Shown here in pieces: positions 34,172 to 41,847 of a DNA stretch of 43,269 bases (positions are counted from its first letter, which is position 1; each line of letters opens with the position of its first letter). A model generated the notes under the pieces. That model was not told the DNA's origin. It did not search any database and was given only the letters and a program-made list of their open reading frames with translations. The stretch is from Streptosporangiaceae bacterium (GTDB lineage: Bacteria; Actinomycetota; Actinomycetes; Streptosporangiales; Streptosporangiaceae): contig JASHQA010000066.1 of assembly GCA_030037785.1 (NCBI GenBank), forward strand, positions 1-43,269. The letters are read 5' to 3'. The position numbers and the translations under genes are program-made.

Positions 34172-36649
34172 GTGGCAATGCGACGAGCCGTCGGTTCGCT
34201 GGTGCGGAAGGACGACGTGGCCGAGGGTTTCGGCTACGCCGCCAAGACTCGCCTGCTGGGCAAGCCCCTGATCAACGAGCAGCTTGGGGAGCAGCGGCTG
34301 ACCAAGACGCTCGCGCTCGGGGTGCTGTCCCCAGACGGCATCTCGTCCTCGGCGTACGGGACCGAGGAAATCCTGATCGAGCTGCTCAAAGGCGGCCTGG
34401 CAGTCACCGCCTTCACGGTGCTGCTGCCGATCACGGGCGTCGTGTTGTTCGTCATGGTGCTCGTGGTGCTGTCGTACCGCGAGGTCGTCAACGTCTACAC
34501 CAGGGCCGGCGGCTCCTACGTGGTGGCGCGGGAGAACTTCGGGCCCCGCGTCGCGCAGATCGCCGCGCTCGCGCTGCTGGTCGACTACGTGGTCACCGTC
34601 GCGGTGCAGATCGCGGCCGGCACCGCAGCCGTGGCGTCCGCCTGGCCCTGGCTCGGTGCCAGCACCGCCAGGCTCACGGTCGCGTCGATCTTGGTAGTGC
34701 TCCTGATCCTCTACGGGAATCTGCGGGGCATCCGAGAGGCGGGCAAGGCGTTCGCCGCGCCCACCTACCTGTTCTCGGCCTTGATGATCGCCACGATCGT
34801 CGTCGGCATCGTGCGGGAGGTGTTCTTCACGCTGCCGCAGTGGCACGTGACGTGCCACGACTGCACGTACGCACAGCAGGCGGCGCCGAACCACAACAGC
34901 CTGATCACCTTCGGGCTGGTCTTCGTGATGCTGCGGGCGTTTGCGAACGGCGGCTCGTCACTGACCGGCATCGAGGCGGTGTCCAACGCCGTGAGCGCGT
35001 TCCGGCCGCCGGAGGGTCGCAACGCACGCCGGGTGCTGGTGTACGAGGGTGCGATCCTTGGCACCCTGGTGGCCGGGATCTCCTGGCTCGCGCACGTGAC
35101 GCACGCCGAACCGTACACGCTGGGCGTGCCCACGGTCATCTCCCAGGAAGCCCAGCTGGTCTTCGGCAGATCGGTGTTCGGGCACATCATGTTCGGGCTC
35201 GTGCAGGCTGCGACCGCGCTGATTCTCTACACCGGCGGCAACACCAGCTTCAACGGCTTCCCGTTCCTGGCCAGTTTCGTGGCCGAGGACGCCTTTCTGC
35301 CGCGCTGGCTGATGAAGCGCGGCCACCGGCTGGTGTTCTCCAACGGCATCGTCGTGCTGGCGATTGTGTCCATCACCCTGCTCGCGGTGGTCGGGTCGAA
35401 CGTCAACGCGCTGGTTCCCTTCTACGCGCTCGGCGTGTTCACCGCATTCACCATGGCCGGCCTCGGCATGGCGAAATACCACCACCGCGTCCGGGAGTCG
35501 GGCTGGCGGCGCCGGCTCGTGATCAACTTCTCGGCAGGCGTCGCGTCCCTGGTCGTCGTGCTGATCTTTGCGATCGTCAAGTTCACCGAGGGCGCCTGGC
35601 TGGTCGTGCTGCTCTTCATCATGGGCGTTCCGACCCTGATCTACCTGAACCGGCAGTACCGGATGGAAGCGCGCGTGCTCGCGGGCATCGAGAGCAAGGC
35701 AGGGGGTCGACCCGAGCCGCCCACCTACGCGCGGCGGAGCGTCTATGTGTTCATCGACGACTACGACCTCGCGGCCGTCGCCGCGCTGCGCTACGCGCGC
35801 AGCCTCCGGCCGACCTCGCTTCGGGCGGTGCACTTCGTCATCGACAACGTGCAGGCGGACAAGCTGCGACGGGACTGGCTGCGGGCGAACCCAGGCATCC
35901 CGCTCGACTTCGTCGACTGCCCCGACCGCAGGCTCGCCGCCGCCGCAGCGAGCCTGGCCAGCGCGGAGGCGGCGCTGCCTAGCGTCGGCGTGACCGCCAT
36001 CCTGCCGCGCCGTAGTTTCACGCCCGTGGTCGGCCGGCTGCTGCACGACCGCACCGCGGACAAGATGGCGTCGGCGATCAGCCGCATCCCGCACGCGGCT
36101 GCGACCATCGTGCCGTTCGACGTGCGCAGCCGGGTCGAGAGCCTCACCGGCCGCGGCGCGGCCAAGGCGGCCAGCGGGACAGCGACCACCCCGGCGGCCA
36201 CGGCTCCAGCTACCGAGGAAGCGGCCAGCCCCGCGGCGGCCAGCCCCGCTGGCCGCGCGGACCTGCCGCTACCAGCGGAACTCAGCACCCCGGCCGGGAT
36301 CGGCTCTTACGAGCGGCCCAAGCCCACCGGCCGCGGCGTCACGCCCATCGGCGAACTCACCAAACCGGGTCGGGCGATCGCGGAGGGCAGGGTGCACACG
36401 GTGGAGATCCGCCCGGTCGAGCACAACACCGTGCTGGCCTGCGATGTGGAGGACTCGACCGGCCAGCTCACAGCGCTGTTCTACGGCCGGTCCCATATCG
36501 CGGGGCTGCGCCCCGGCTCCAGGGTGCGGCTACGCGGTCAAGTGGGCATCAGGGAAAACCGCCCGGTCATGATCAACCCCGCCTACGAGCTGCTGACGCC
36601 GGGTGAGGCTGACGGCGGCGACCGGGACCGCCGCGGTGACGAGCCCTGA
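34172..36649 (+). CDS. APC-family permease (KimA/KUP-like) fused to an OB-fold domain
   Basis: An 825-residue protein. Residues about 40-510 contain some 12 membrane helices with LSPDGISSSAYGTEEIL and YTRAGGSYVVARENFGP, typical of the APC group that includes KimA-like potassium importers. Residues about 525-660 are a cytosolic USP-like domain (YVFIDDYDLAAVAALRYA). After a disordered Ala/Pro linker, residues about 725-805 form an OB-fold (RVHTVEIRPVEHNT, ALFYGRSHIAGLRPGS, RENRPVMINPAYEL). Related OB-fold proteins are usually encoded as separate small genes near K-transport genes. Substrate is uncertain. GTG at 34172 has GGGAGGG nine bases upstream. It diverges from the MgtE/CBS gene. Confidence 0.83.
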   Translation: MAMRRAVGSLVRKDDVAEGFGYAAKTRLLGKPLINEQLGEQRLTKTLALGVLSPDGISSSAYGTEEILIELLKGGLAVTAFTVLLPITGVVLFVMVLVVLSYREVVNVYTRAGGSYVVARENFGPRVAQIAALALLVDYVVTVAVQIAAGTAAVASAWPWLGASTARLTVASILVVLLILYGNLRGIREAGKAFAAPTYLFSALMIATIVVGIVREVFFTLPQWHVTCHDCTYAQQAAPNHNSLITFGLVFVMLRAFANGGSSLTGIEAVSNAVSAFRPPEGRNARRVLVYEGAILGTLVAGISWLAHVTHAEPYTLGVPTVISQEAQLVFGRSVFGHIMFGLVQAATALILYTGGNTSFNGFPFLASFVAEDAFLPRWLMKRGHRLVFSNGIVVLAIVSITLLAVVGSNVNALVPFYALGVFTAFTMAGLGMAKYHHRVRESGWRRRLVINFSAGVASLVVVLIFAIVKFTEGAWLVVLLFIMGVPTLIYLNRQYRMEARVLAGIESKAGGRPEPPTYARRSVYVFIDDYDLAAVAALRYARSLRPTSLRAVHFVIDNVQADKLRRDWLRANPGIPLDFVDCPDRRLAAAAASLASAEAALPSVGVTAILPRRSFTPVVGRLLHDRTADKMASAISRIPHAAATIVPFDVRSRVESLTGRGAAKAASGTATTPAATAPATEEAASPAAASPAGRADLPLPAELSTPAGIGSYERPKPTGRGVTPIGELTKPGRAIAEGRVHTVEIRPVEHNTVLACDVEDSTGQLTALFYGRSHIAGLRPGSRVRLRGQVGIRENRPVMINPAYELLTPGEADGGDRDRRGDEP

Positions 36650-36660
36650 CCGCAACGGCA

Positions 36661-36695
36661 AGCCGGGCAGCGGCGGTGCCGGGATCAGCCCGGCT
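36661..36695. terminator. hairpin between convergent permease and tetR genes
   Basis: AGCCGGGC (36661-36668) and GCCCGGCT (36688-36695) form an 8-base-pair perfect stem with a 19-base loop in the 87-base gap between two gene ends. There is no T-run. Confidence 0.45.
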
Positions 36696-36736
36696 GGCAG
36701 CGGCTCGCGGCCGTCCGCTGCGGGGTGCGCGCCAGG

Positions 36737-37315
36737 CTAGACGGCCGCCAATCCGGCCTCGATGAACCGCATCGCGGCCGCGACGGCCTCCGCACGCTCG
36801 CCCGCCGGTTCGGTGTCCACGACCTCCATGACGAACGCGGCGATGGCCGCGGCCGCAAGCCGCGGCCCGATGGCACCGGGATCGCGCCCGGTGTCGGCGG
36901 CGATGAGGTTCGCGCCGTCGCTGACAGCGGCGGCCAGGTGCGCCTGGCGCAGCGCAGCGAGCTCAGGGTTCGCCGCGAACATGCGGCGCGCGAGCCTGGT
37001 GAGCTCGCGGTCTTCCGGCTCGGACTGGCTGGTCAGCAGCCAGCGGCCGAGGACGTCTGACACTCTCTCGTTCGGTCGCCTGCTCGCCAGCGCCTCCCGC
37101 AGGCTGGCTATGCCCGCGCTGAACCTGGCCATGGCGATGTCCTGCTTGGTGGGGAAGTACATCGCGACCGTCCGGGGCGCGACCTCGGCTGCCGCGGCGA
37201 TGTCAGCCACCGTCGTGGCGTGGTAGCCACGCTCAGCAAACAGCTGGATGCCAGCGCGGATGATCGCGGCGCGGCGCCGTGCCTTGCTTCTTTCTCTCAG
37301 TCCCAGCTCTGCCAT
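36737..37315 (-). CDS. TetR-family repressor
   Basis: A 192-residue regulator with an N-terminal helix-turn-helix (FAERGYHATTVADIAAAAEV, then PRTVAMYFPTKQDI). The ligand-binding half is all-helical. It is divergent from the MFS exporter gene, sharing an 85- to 103-base region with two palindromes, so it most likely represses that exporter and itself. The ligand is unknown but is probably an exporter substrate. Confidence 0.9.
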   Translation of the reverse strand: MAELGLRERSKARRRAAIIRAGIQLFAERGYHATTVADIAAAAEVAPRTVAMYFPTKQDIAMARFSAGIASLREALASRRPNERVSDVLGRWLLTSQSEPEDRELTRLARRMFAANPELAALRQAHLAAAVSDGANLIAADTGRDPGAIGPRLAAAAIAAFVMEVVDTEPAGERAEAVAAAMRFIEAGLAAV

Positions 37316-37332
37316 GGGAACAAGTATACATC

Positions 37333-37368
37333 CAACTGCAAACTTGCATTCAACTGCAAACTTGCATT
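37333..37368. promoter_or_regulatory. tandem operator of the TetR regulator (two 18-bp copies)
   Basis: CAACTGCAAACTTGCATT occurs twice without a gap (37333-37350 and 37351-37368). Each copy holds the palindrome TGCAA-AC-TTGCA (37337-37348, 37355-37366). A third, partial unit (ACTGCAG) follows. The site lies between a divergent tetR and its exporter, in DNA far more AT-rich than its surroundings, and is expected to be the repressor binding region and overlap both promoters. Confidence 0.8.
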
Positions 37369-37418
37369 AGACTGCAGCTCAATTACTCGAGCAGGCGGAC
37401 GTGAAAGGACGCAGCATC

Positions 37419-38942
37419 ATGATGAGCAACGCCGCCGCTGCACGAACCTCCACACCGGCCCGCCGGACGACCACATCTCCGGCCCCCGCGACCGGCCCCG
37501 CCAGCCCGGCCAGCCCGGACCCGCGGCGCTGGCTGATCCTCTCGGTCGTGGCGCTGGCTCAGCTGATGGTCGTGCTCGATGCCACGATCGTGAACATCGC
37601 GCTGCCGTCGGCGCAGCACGCGCTGGGCTTCTCGAACATCGAGCGGCAGTGGGTAGTCACCGCTTATGCGCTCGCGTTCGGGAGCCTGCTGCTGCTCGGT
37701 GGCCGGCTCACCGACCTGATCGGCAGGAAGGCCACATTCATCGTCGGTCTCGTCGGCTTCGCGGGCGCCTCAGCCGTCGGCGGCGCGGCGGGCAGCTTCG
37801 GCATGCTCGTCGCGGCCAGGGCGTGCCAGGGGGCGTTCGGCGCGCTGCTGGCGCCGGCGGCGCTGTCGCTGCTGACCGTCACGTTCGCGGGTACCAAGGA
37901 TCGCGGCAAGGCCTTCGGCGTCTTCGGCGCCATCGCCGGAGCGGGCGGTGCGGTCGGCCTGCTCCTGGGCGGGCTGCTGACCCAGTACCTGGACTGGCGC
38001 TGGTGCCTGTACGTCAACCTGGTGTTCGCCGGAATCGCGTGCGGCGGCGCCGCGGTGCTGCTGCGCGGGCAGTCGGCCGGACCCCGGCCAAGGCTGGACC
38101 TGCCCGGCCTGATCGCCGAGGTCGCCGGCATGTTCAGCATCGTCTACGGGTTTTCCAACGCCGCCAGCGATGGCTGGCACTCGCCGGCCACCTGGGGGTT
38201 CCTGCTCGCGGGTGTCGTCCTGCTGGCGACGTTCGTAGTCATCGAGAACAAGGCGCGCCAGCCGCTGCTGCCGCTGCGCGTCCTGACGGACCGGAACCGC
38301 GCCGGCGCCTACCTGTCCATCCTGATCACCGGCGCCGGCATGTTCGGCATCTTCCTGTTCCTGACGTACTACCTGCAGGAGACCCTCGGCTACAGCCCGG
38401 TTACGACCGGCGTCGCGTTCCTGCCCATGGTCGGCGCGGTCACCATCTGTGCGAACGTGGCCAACATCGTGCTGCTGCCCCGCATCGGCCCGCGGTTCGT
38501 CGTGGCCTCGGGCATGCTCGCCGCCGCGGTCGGGCTGGCCTGGCTGACGCGGATCGGCGTGCACTCGAGCTACGCGACCGACGTGCTGCCGCCGCTGCTG
38601 CTCGCGTCGGCTGGCCTCGGGTTCGTCATGTCTCCGTCCATGAACACCGGTACCGCTGGCGTCGCGCCCTCGGACGCGGGCGTCGCGTCGGCCGTGGTGA
38701 ACACCGGGCAGCAGGTCGGCGGCTCGATCGGCACCTCGCTGCTGAACACCATGGCGGCCACCGCGGCCGCCAGCTACCTGACCAGCCACCTCAGCCCCGC
38801 GCTGGTGGTCGACGGCCGGCCAAGTCCGGTGCTGGTACAGCTCGCCCAGGTGCACAGCTACACGGTCGCGTTCTGGTGGGCCGCGGGCCTGTTCGCCCTC
38901 GGCGCGGTGCTGGCTACGGTGCTGTTCCGGCCCGCCAGGTAA
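37419..38942 (+). CDS. MFS exporter, DHA2 (EmrB/QacA) family
   Basis: A 507-residue proton-driven exporter with 14 hydrophobic segments. Conserved motifs are present: LDATIVNIALPSAQ (motif D1), GGRLTDLIGRKATF (motif A) and a glycine-rich motif C (GAIAGAGGAVGLLLGG). A disordered Ala/Pro/Ser/Thr stretch of about 35 residues precedes helix 1. ATG at 37419 has AAAGGA nine bases upstream; a GTG at 37401 would overlap that site. The divergent TetR gene and the tandem operator suggest drug- or metabolite-induced expression. Confidence 0.9.
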   Translation: MMSNAAAARTSTPARRTTTSPAPATGPASPASPDPRRWLILSVVALAQLMVVLDATIVNIALPSAQHALGFSNIERQWVVTAYALAFGSLLLLGGRLTDLIGRKATFIVGLVGFAGASAVGGAAGSFGMLVAARACQGAFGALLAPAALSLLTVTFAGTKDRGKAFGVFGAIAGAGGAVGLLLGGLLTQYLDWRWCLYVNLVFAGIACGGAAVLLRGQSAGPRPRLDLPGLIAEVAGMFSIVYGFSNAASDGWHSPATWGFLLAGVVLLATFVVIENKARQPLLPLRVLTDRNRAGAYLSILITGAGMFGIFLFLTYYLQETLGYSPVTTGVAFLPMVGAVTICANVANIVLLPRIGPRFVVASGMLAAAVGLAWLTRIGVHSSYATDVLPPLLLASAGLGFVMSPSMNTGTAGVAPSDAGVASAVVNTGQQVGGSIGTSLLNTMAATAAASYLTSHLSPALVVDGRPSPVLVQLAQVHSYTVAFWWAAGLFALGAVLATVLFRPAR

Positions 38943-38966
38943 CCGCGAGGGAGCCGCCGGGTCCCG

Positions 38967-39010
38967 CCGGGCGGGGTTGCGCCGCGAGGGGGCAGCGCAA
39001 CCCCGCCCGG
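38967..39010. terminator. strong bidirectional terminator
   Basis: CCGGGCGGGGTTGCGC (38967-38982) and GCGCAACCCCGCCCGG (38995-39010) form a perfect 16-base-pair stem with a 12-base loop, in the 76-base gap between the MFS gene and the convergent phosphotransferase gene. TTGT follows on the plus side. Confidence 0.85.
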
Positions 39011-39018
39011 TTGTGCTG

Positions 39019-40302
39019 CTACGGCGCTGGCGAGTCGAAGTAGTTCGGGTTCGCGACCGCCAGCCGCGCCGCCACCTGGTCCGCGAGATCCCCGCCCGGC
39101 GGAGCCGCGCCGAGGTTCAGCTCCCTGGCCACGATCGCCAGCGCGTTGGCCGCCACCCTGGCGTGAAACGACACCTGGCCGGAAGTCTGCGGCAGCACGC
39201 TGCCCAGCAAGTACTCGCGGACGGCCGCCAGCAACTCGGTCGCGGTGGGCCGGCCGTAGGGCGCTGGCGACGGACGGCCGTCCTGGCCGACCCGCGGCCG
39301 TGCCGCCGCGGCCCGGTCAGCGGAGTCAGGGTCGAGCAGCAGCAGGAGGTCCCACTCCTGCTCGCACACCCGGCGGCCGATAGCGGCCAGCTCGACCGAC
39401 CGATGGGCACCGGACAGGTGCGCCCACGCCTGCGTCAGGCAGATCACGCCCCAGCGCAGCGTGCCTGCTACCTCCCACCAGCGCAGCTCGTCCGGCGAGA
39501 TGTCCGCGCCGCCAGCCGCCCGGTACGCGGCGAGCAGGTCCTCGCGGGCGCCCACGCCCGCGGCCGGCCATGGCGATCCGAACCGCCAGGCCTTCACGCA
39601 CAGCCAGCCAAGATCCTCGGCCGGATTGCCGGCGTGCGTGAGCTCCCAGTCCAGCACCGCCCGGAGGCCGTCCGGCCCGACGATGAGGTTGCCGAGCCGG
39701 AAGTCTCCGTGCAGCAGCACCGGGTCACGCCCGGCTGGCGGGTGCCCGGCAAGCCAGTCCATGGCCAGCTCGAACACCGCACTCGGACGACCGAAGGCGT
39801 CGAGCTGGGCGCGTAGCTGCGCGAGCGGGTCCGGCCGCGGGAAGTCCGGTGGCGCCTCGAGGGCGTGCAGCCCGGCCGCAAACGCTCCGAGCTGGCTGGT
39901 CAGGACCGCGCGAGCGACCGCGTACTCCTCGTCTCGCAGGATCCGGCGGGCGATCGTCTCGCCTGCCACCCGGCGCATGACCATCCCGACGGCGCCTAGC
40001 TCCGCCGCGTCCTCGCCGACGAGCAGCACCTCGGGAGCTGCCAGGCCCGCCGCCGCGGCCGCGCCGATCGCGGCCGCTTCGCGCGCCAGTGCACCCGGCT
40101 CGCCGGGCCGGCCGGGCGGGTCCCGGCGAAGCACCAGCTCCGTGCGACGGCCGTCCGCCGCGACCGCGTCGAAGGCCCACGTCTCCCGCGACGCGCCACC
40201 GGACAGCCGCGTGAGTCCCTCGATCGACACCGGCCCGACGATCGTGCGCAGCGCCCTGGCGAGCTCGTTCCCCGGTGGAGCGGTGTTTTCGGCAGGCGTC
40301 AC
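39019..40302 (-). CDS. phosphotransferase-family protein with DUF6285-like C-terminus
   Basis: A 427-residue cytosolic protein with an aminoglycoside-phosphotransferase-type kinase fold: RLSGGASRETWAF near the start, HGDFRLGNLI (catalytic loop) and VLDWELTHAG (metal-binding). It belongs to the subgroup found beside acyl-CoA dehydrogenases. The last about 95 residues (PTATELLAAVREYLLG, then FHARVAANALAIVAREL) form a separate helical domain of the DUF6285 kind. The substrate is unknown; a role in lipid or CoA metabolism is inferred from the neighbour. GTG at 40302 overlaps the acyl-CoA dehydrogenase stop as GTGA. Confidence 0.85.
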   Translation of the reverse strand: MTPAENTAPPGNELARALRTIVGPVSIEGLTRLSGGASRETWAFDAVAADGRRTELVLRRDPPGRPGEPGALAREAAAIGAAAAAGLAAPEVLLVGEDAAELGAVGMVMRRVAGETIARRILRDEEYAVARAVLTSQLGAFAAGLHALEAPPDFPRPDPLAQLRAQLDAFGRPSAVFELAMDWLAGHPPAGRDPVLLHGDFRLGNLIVGPDGLRAVLDWELTHAGNPAEDLGWLCVKAWRFGSPWPAAGVGAREDLLAAYRAAGGADISPDELRWWEVAGTLRWGVICLTQAWAHLSGAHRSVELAAIGRRVCEQEWDLLLLLDPDSADRAAAARPRVGQDGRPSPAPYGRPTATELLAAVREYLLGSVLPQTSGQVSFHARVAANALAIVARELNLGAAPPGGDLADQVAARLAVANPNYFDSPAP

Positions 40303-41570
40303 CCTGCCGCCACGCCTTTCGGAGCCCGCTGCCGCATGAAGCCGAACATGTACCCGGCCACCCGGCGCATCTGGATCTCCTCCGCGCCCTCGGTGATCCG
40401 GTAGCGCCGGTGGTGGCGGTAGATGTGCTCAAACGGCTTGTGCCGCGAGTAGCCGAGCCCGCCGTGCACCTGCATGGCGCGGTCAGCCGCCTCGCAGCAC
40501 AGCCGGTTCGCCCAGTAGTTGCACATGGACACCTTGTCGGAAACCGAGAACGGGCCGTCCCGGTCCATCAGCCAGGCGGTCTTGTGGATCAGCGTGCGCA
40601 GCATCTCGCACTGCGTCTGGAGCTCGACCAGCGGGAACTGGATCGCCTGGTTGGCCGCGAGTGGTTTTCCGAACGGCTTACGGTCCAGCGCGTAGGCGAC
40701 CGACTCGGTGACGCAGTACTGCGCCGCGCCCAGGCTCGACGCGGCCTGCCGGATCCGGTTCTCGTTGAAGAAGTGCTGCACCACCTGCAGCCCTCGGCCC
40801 TCGCCGCCGAACACGGCGCTGTCCGGCACCCGAACCCCGTCGAGCCGGACGTGCCCGTGGTCGGTCGGCATGTTGAACGTCCACAGGTAGTCCTCGACGG
40901 TGAAGCCGGGCGAGGCGACCGGGGTGAGGAACGCGGTGATGCCATCCGCGGCGCCGGGCTGACCGCCGGTCCGGGCGAAGACCAGGTCGTGCGAGGCCGC
41001 GTGCACGCCGGTGTTCCACGTCTTCTCGCCGCTGATGACCCAGTCGGAGCCGTCGCGGACCGCGGTGGTCTCCAGGTACGTGGCGTCCGAGCCGTGGGCC
41101 GGCTCGGTGATGCCGAACGCGAAGCCGCGGCGGCCCGCTGCCAGGTCATCGACCCACTCGGCCTGCTGCGCCGGGGTGCCGTAGGTGAGCATCAGCAGCA
41201 GCCCGACGTTGTTGCCGACAATCATGTGCTCGTTCTGCAGGTCGCAGTGCAACCCGAGGCCCTTGCTCGCCAGGTGCTCGCGGATGACCGCCATGCCGAG
41301 GTTGGTGCCGTCCCGGCCGCCGTATCTGGCCGGGAACGCGTACCGGTAGTGACCCGCGGCGTCGGCACGCCGCCGCGCCTCCGCGAGCAGCGCCTCCCAC
41401 TGCGGGTTCGGCAGCCCGCCGCGGTGCCAGTCTGTGCGCGCGTCCTCGCGCCGATGGTCGAAGAACCGGATGTTGTCGTCCTGGCACTCCAGCGGCCGGA
41501 TCTCGGCTTCGATGAACTCGTCCAGCTCTGCCAGGTAGCTGACGAGGTCGGCCGGGATGTCAAAGTCCAT
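40299..41570 (-). CDS. acyl-CoA dehydrogenase
   Basis: A 423-residue FAD enzyme that introduces the 2,3-double bond in acyl-CoA. It has the FAD/acyl segments FGITEPAHGSD, WVISGEKTWNTG and QVHGGLGYSR. The probable catalytic base is the first Glu of YRITEGAEEIQ, the place used in medium-chain-type enzymes. Length fits the FadE-like group. It is coupled to the phosphotransferase gene and lies 26 bases after the small membrane protein gene, so it is part of a four-gene minus-strand operon. Confidence 0.9.
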   Translation of the reverse strand: MDFDIPADLVSYLAELDEFIEAEIRPLECQDDNIRFFDHRREDARTDWHRGGLPNPQWEALLAEARRRADAAGHYRYAFPARYGGRDGTNLGMAVIREHLASKGLGLHCDLQNEHMIVGNNVGLLLMLTYGTPAQQAEWVDDLAAGRRGFAFGITEPAHGSDATYLETTAVRDGSDWVISGEKTWNTGVHAASHDLVFARTGGQPGAADGITAFLTPVASPGFTVEDYLWTFNMPTDHGHVRLDGVRVPDSAVFGGEGRGLQVVQHFFNENRIRQAASSLGAAQYCVTESVAYALDRKPFGKPLAANQAIQFPLVELQTQCEMLRTLIHKTAWLMDRDGPFSVSDKVSMCNYWANRLCCEAADRAMQVHGGLGYSRHKPFEHIYRHHRRYRITEGAEEIQMRRVAGYMFGFMRQRAPKGVAAG

Positions 41571-41596
41571 GCTGGCTGCTTACCACGGTCACGCCC

Positions 41597-41776
41597 TCAC
41601 CACAGGTCGCCCCCGGTGAGCACGTAGAGGAACGGGACCAGCGGAATCAGGCTGAAGATGGCCCAGGCCAGCTTCGCGGCACCGCCGATGTCGCGCCTGG
41701 TGAACAGGTCGATCCAGATCAGCACCACCGCGAGCGGATGCAGGAAGCAGATCAGCAGCTCGACAAGCTTCTTCAT
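41597..41776 (-). CDS. small membrane protein, PLDc_N-like
   Basis: A 59-residue protein, too short to be listed by many gene callers. It begins MKKLVELLICFLHP, has two hydrophobic helices separated by a basic turn (IDLFTRRDIGGAAK), and ends FLYVLTGGDLW. The two-helix pattern with a short cationic loop and WAIFSLIPLVPFLYVL resembles the N-terminal domain of phospholipase-D nuclease/cardiolipin synthase-like proteins, which also occur alone. It lies between the desaturase-like gene and the acyl-CoA dehydrogenase gene on the same strand. The ribosome-binding site is weak; function unknown. Confidence 0.7.
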   Translation of the reverse strand: MKKLVELLICFLHPLAVVLIWIDLFTRRDIGGAAKLAWAIFSLIPLVPFLYVLTGGDLW

Positions 41777-41847
41777 GTGCCAGTTGTAGCGCAGCGCGAT
41801 CGTGTCCGCGCGGGCGCACCCCCGGCCGGAGGCTCTCGCCCCGCCCG

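Noticed and set aside
37220-39043. Plus-strand open frame of 607 codons over the MFS gene
   Set aside because: It is an alternative frame of the exporter with Arg-rich shadow composition; the MFS frame has all motifs.
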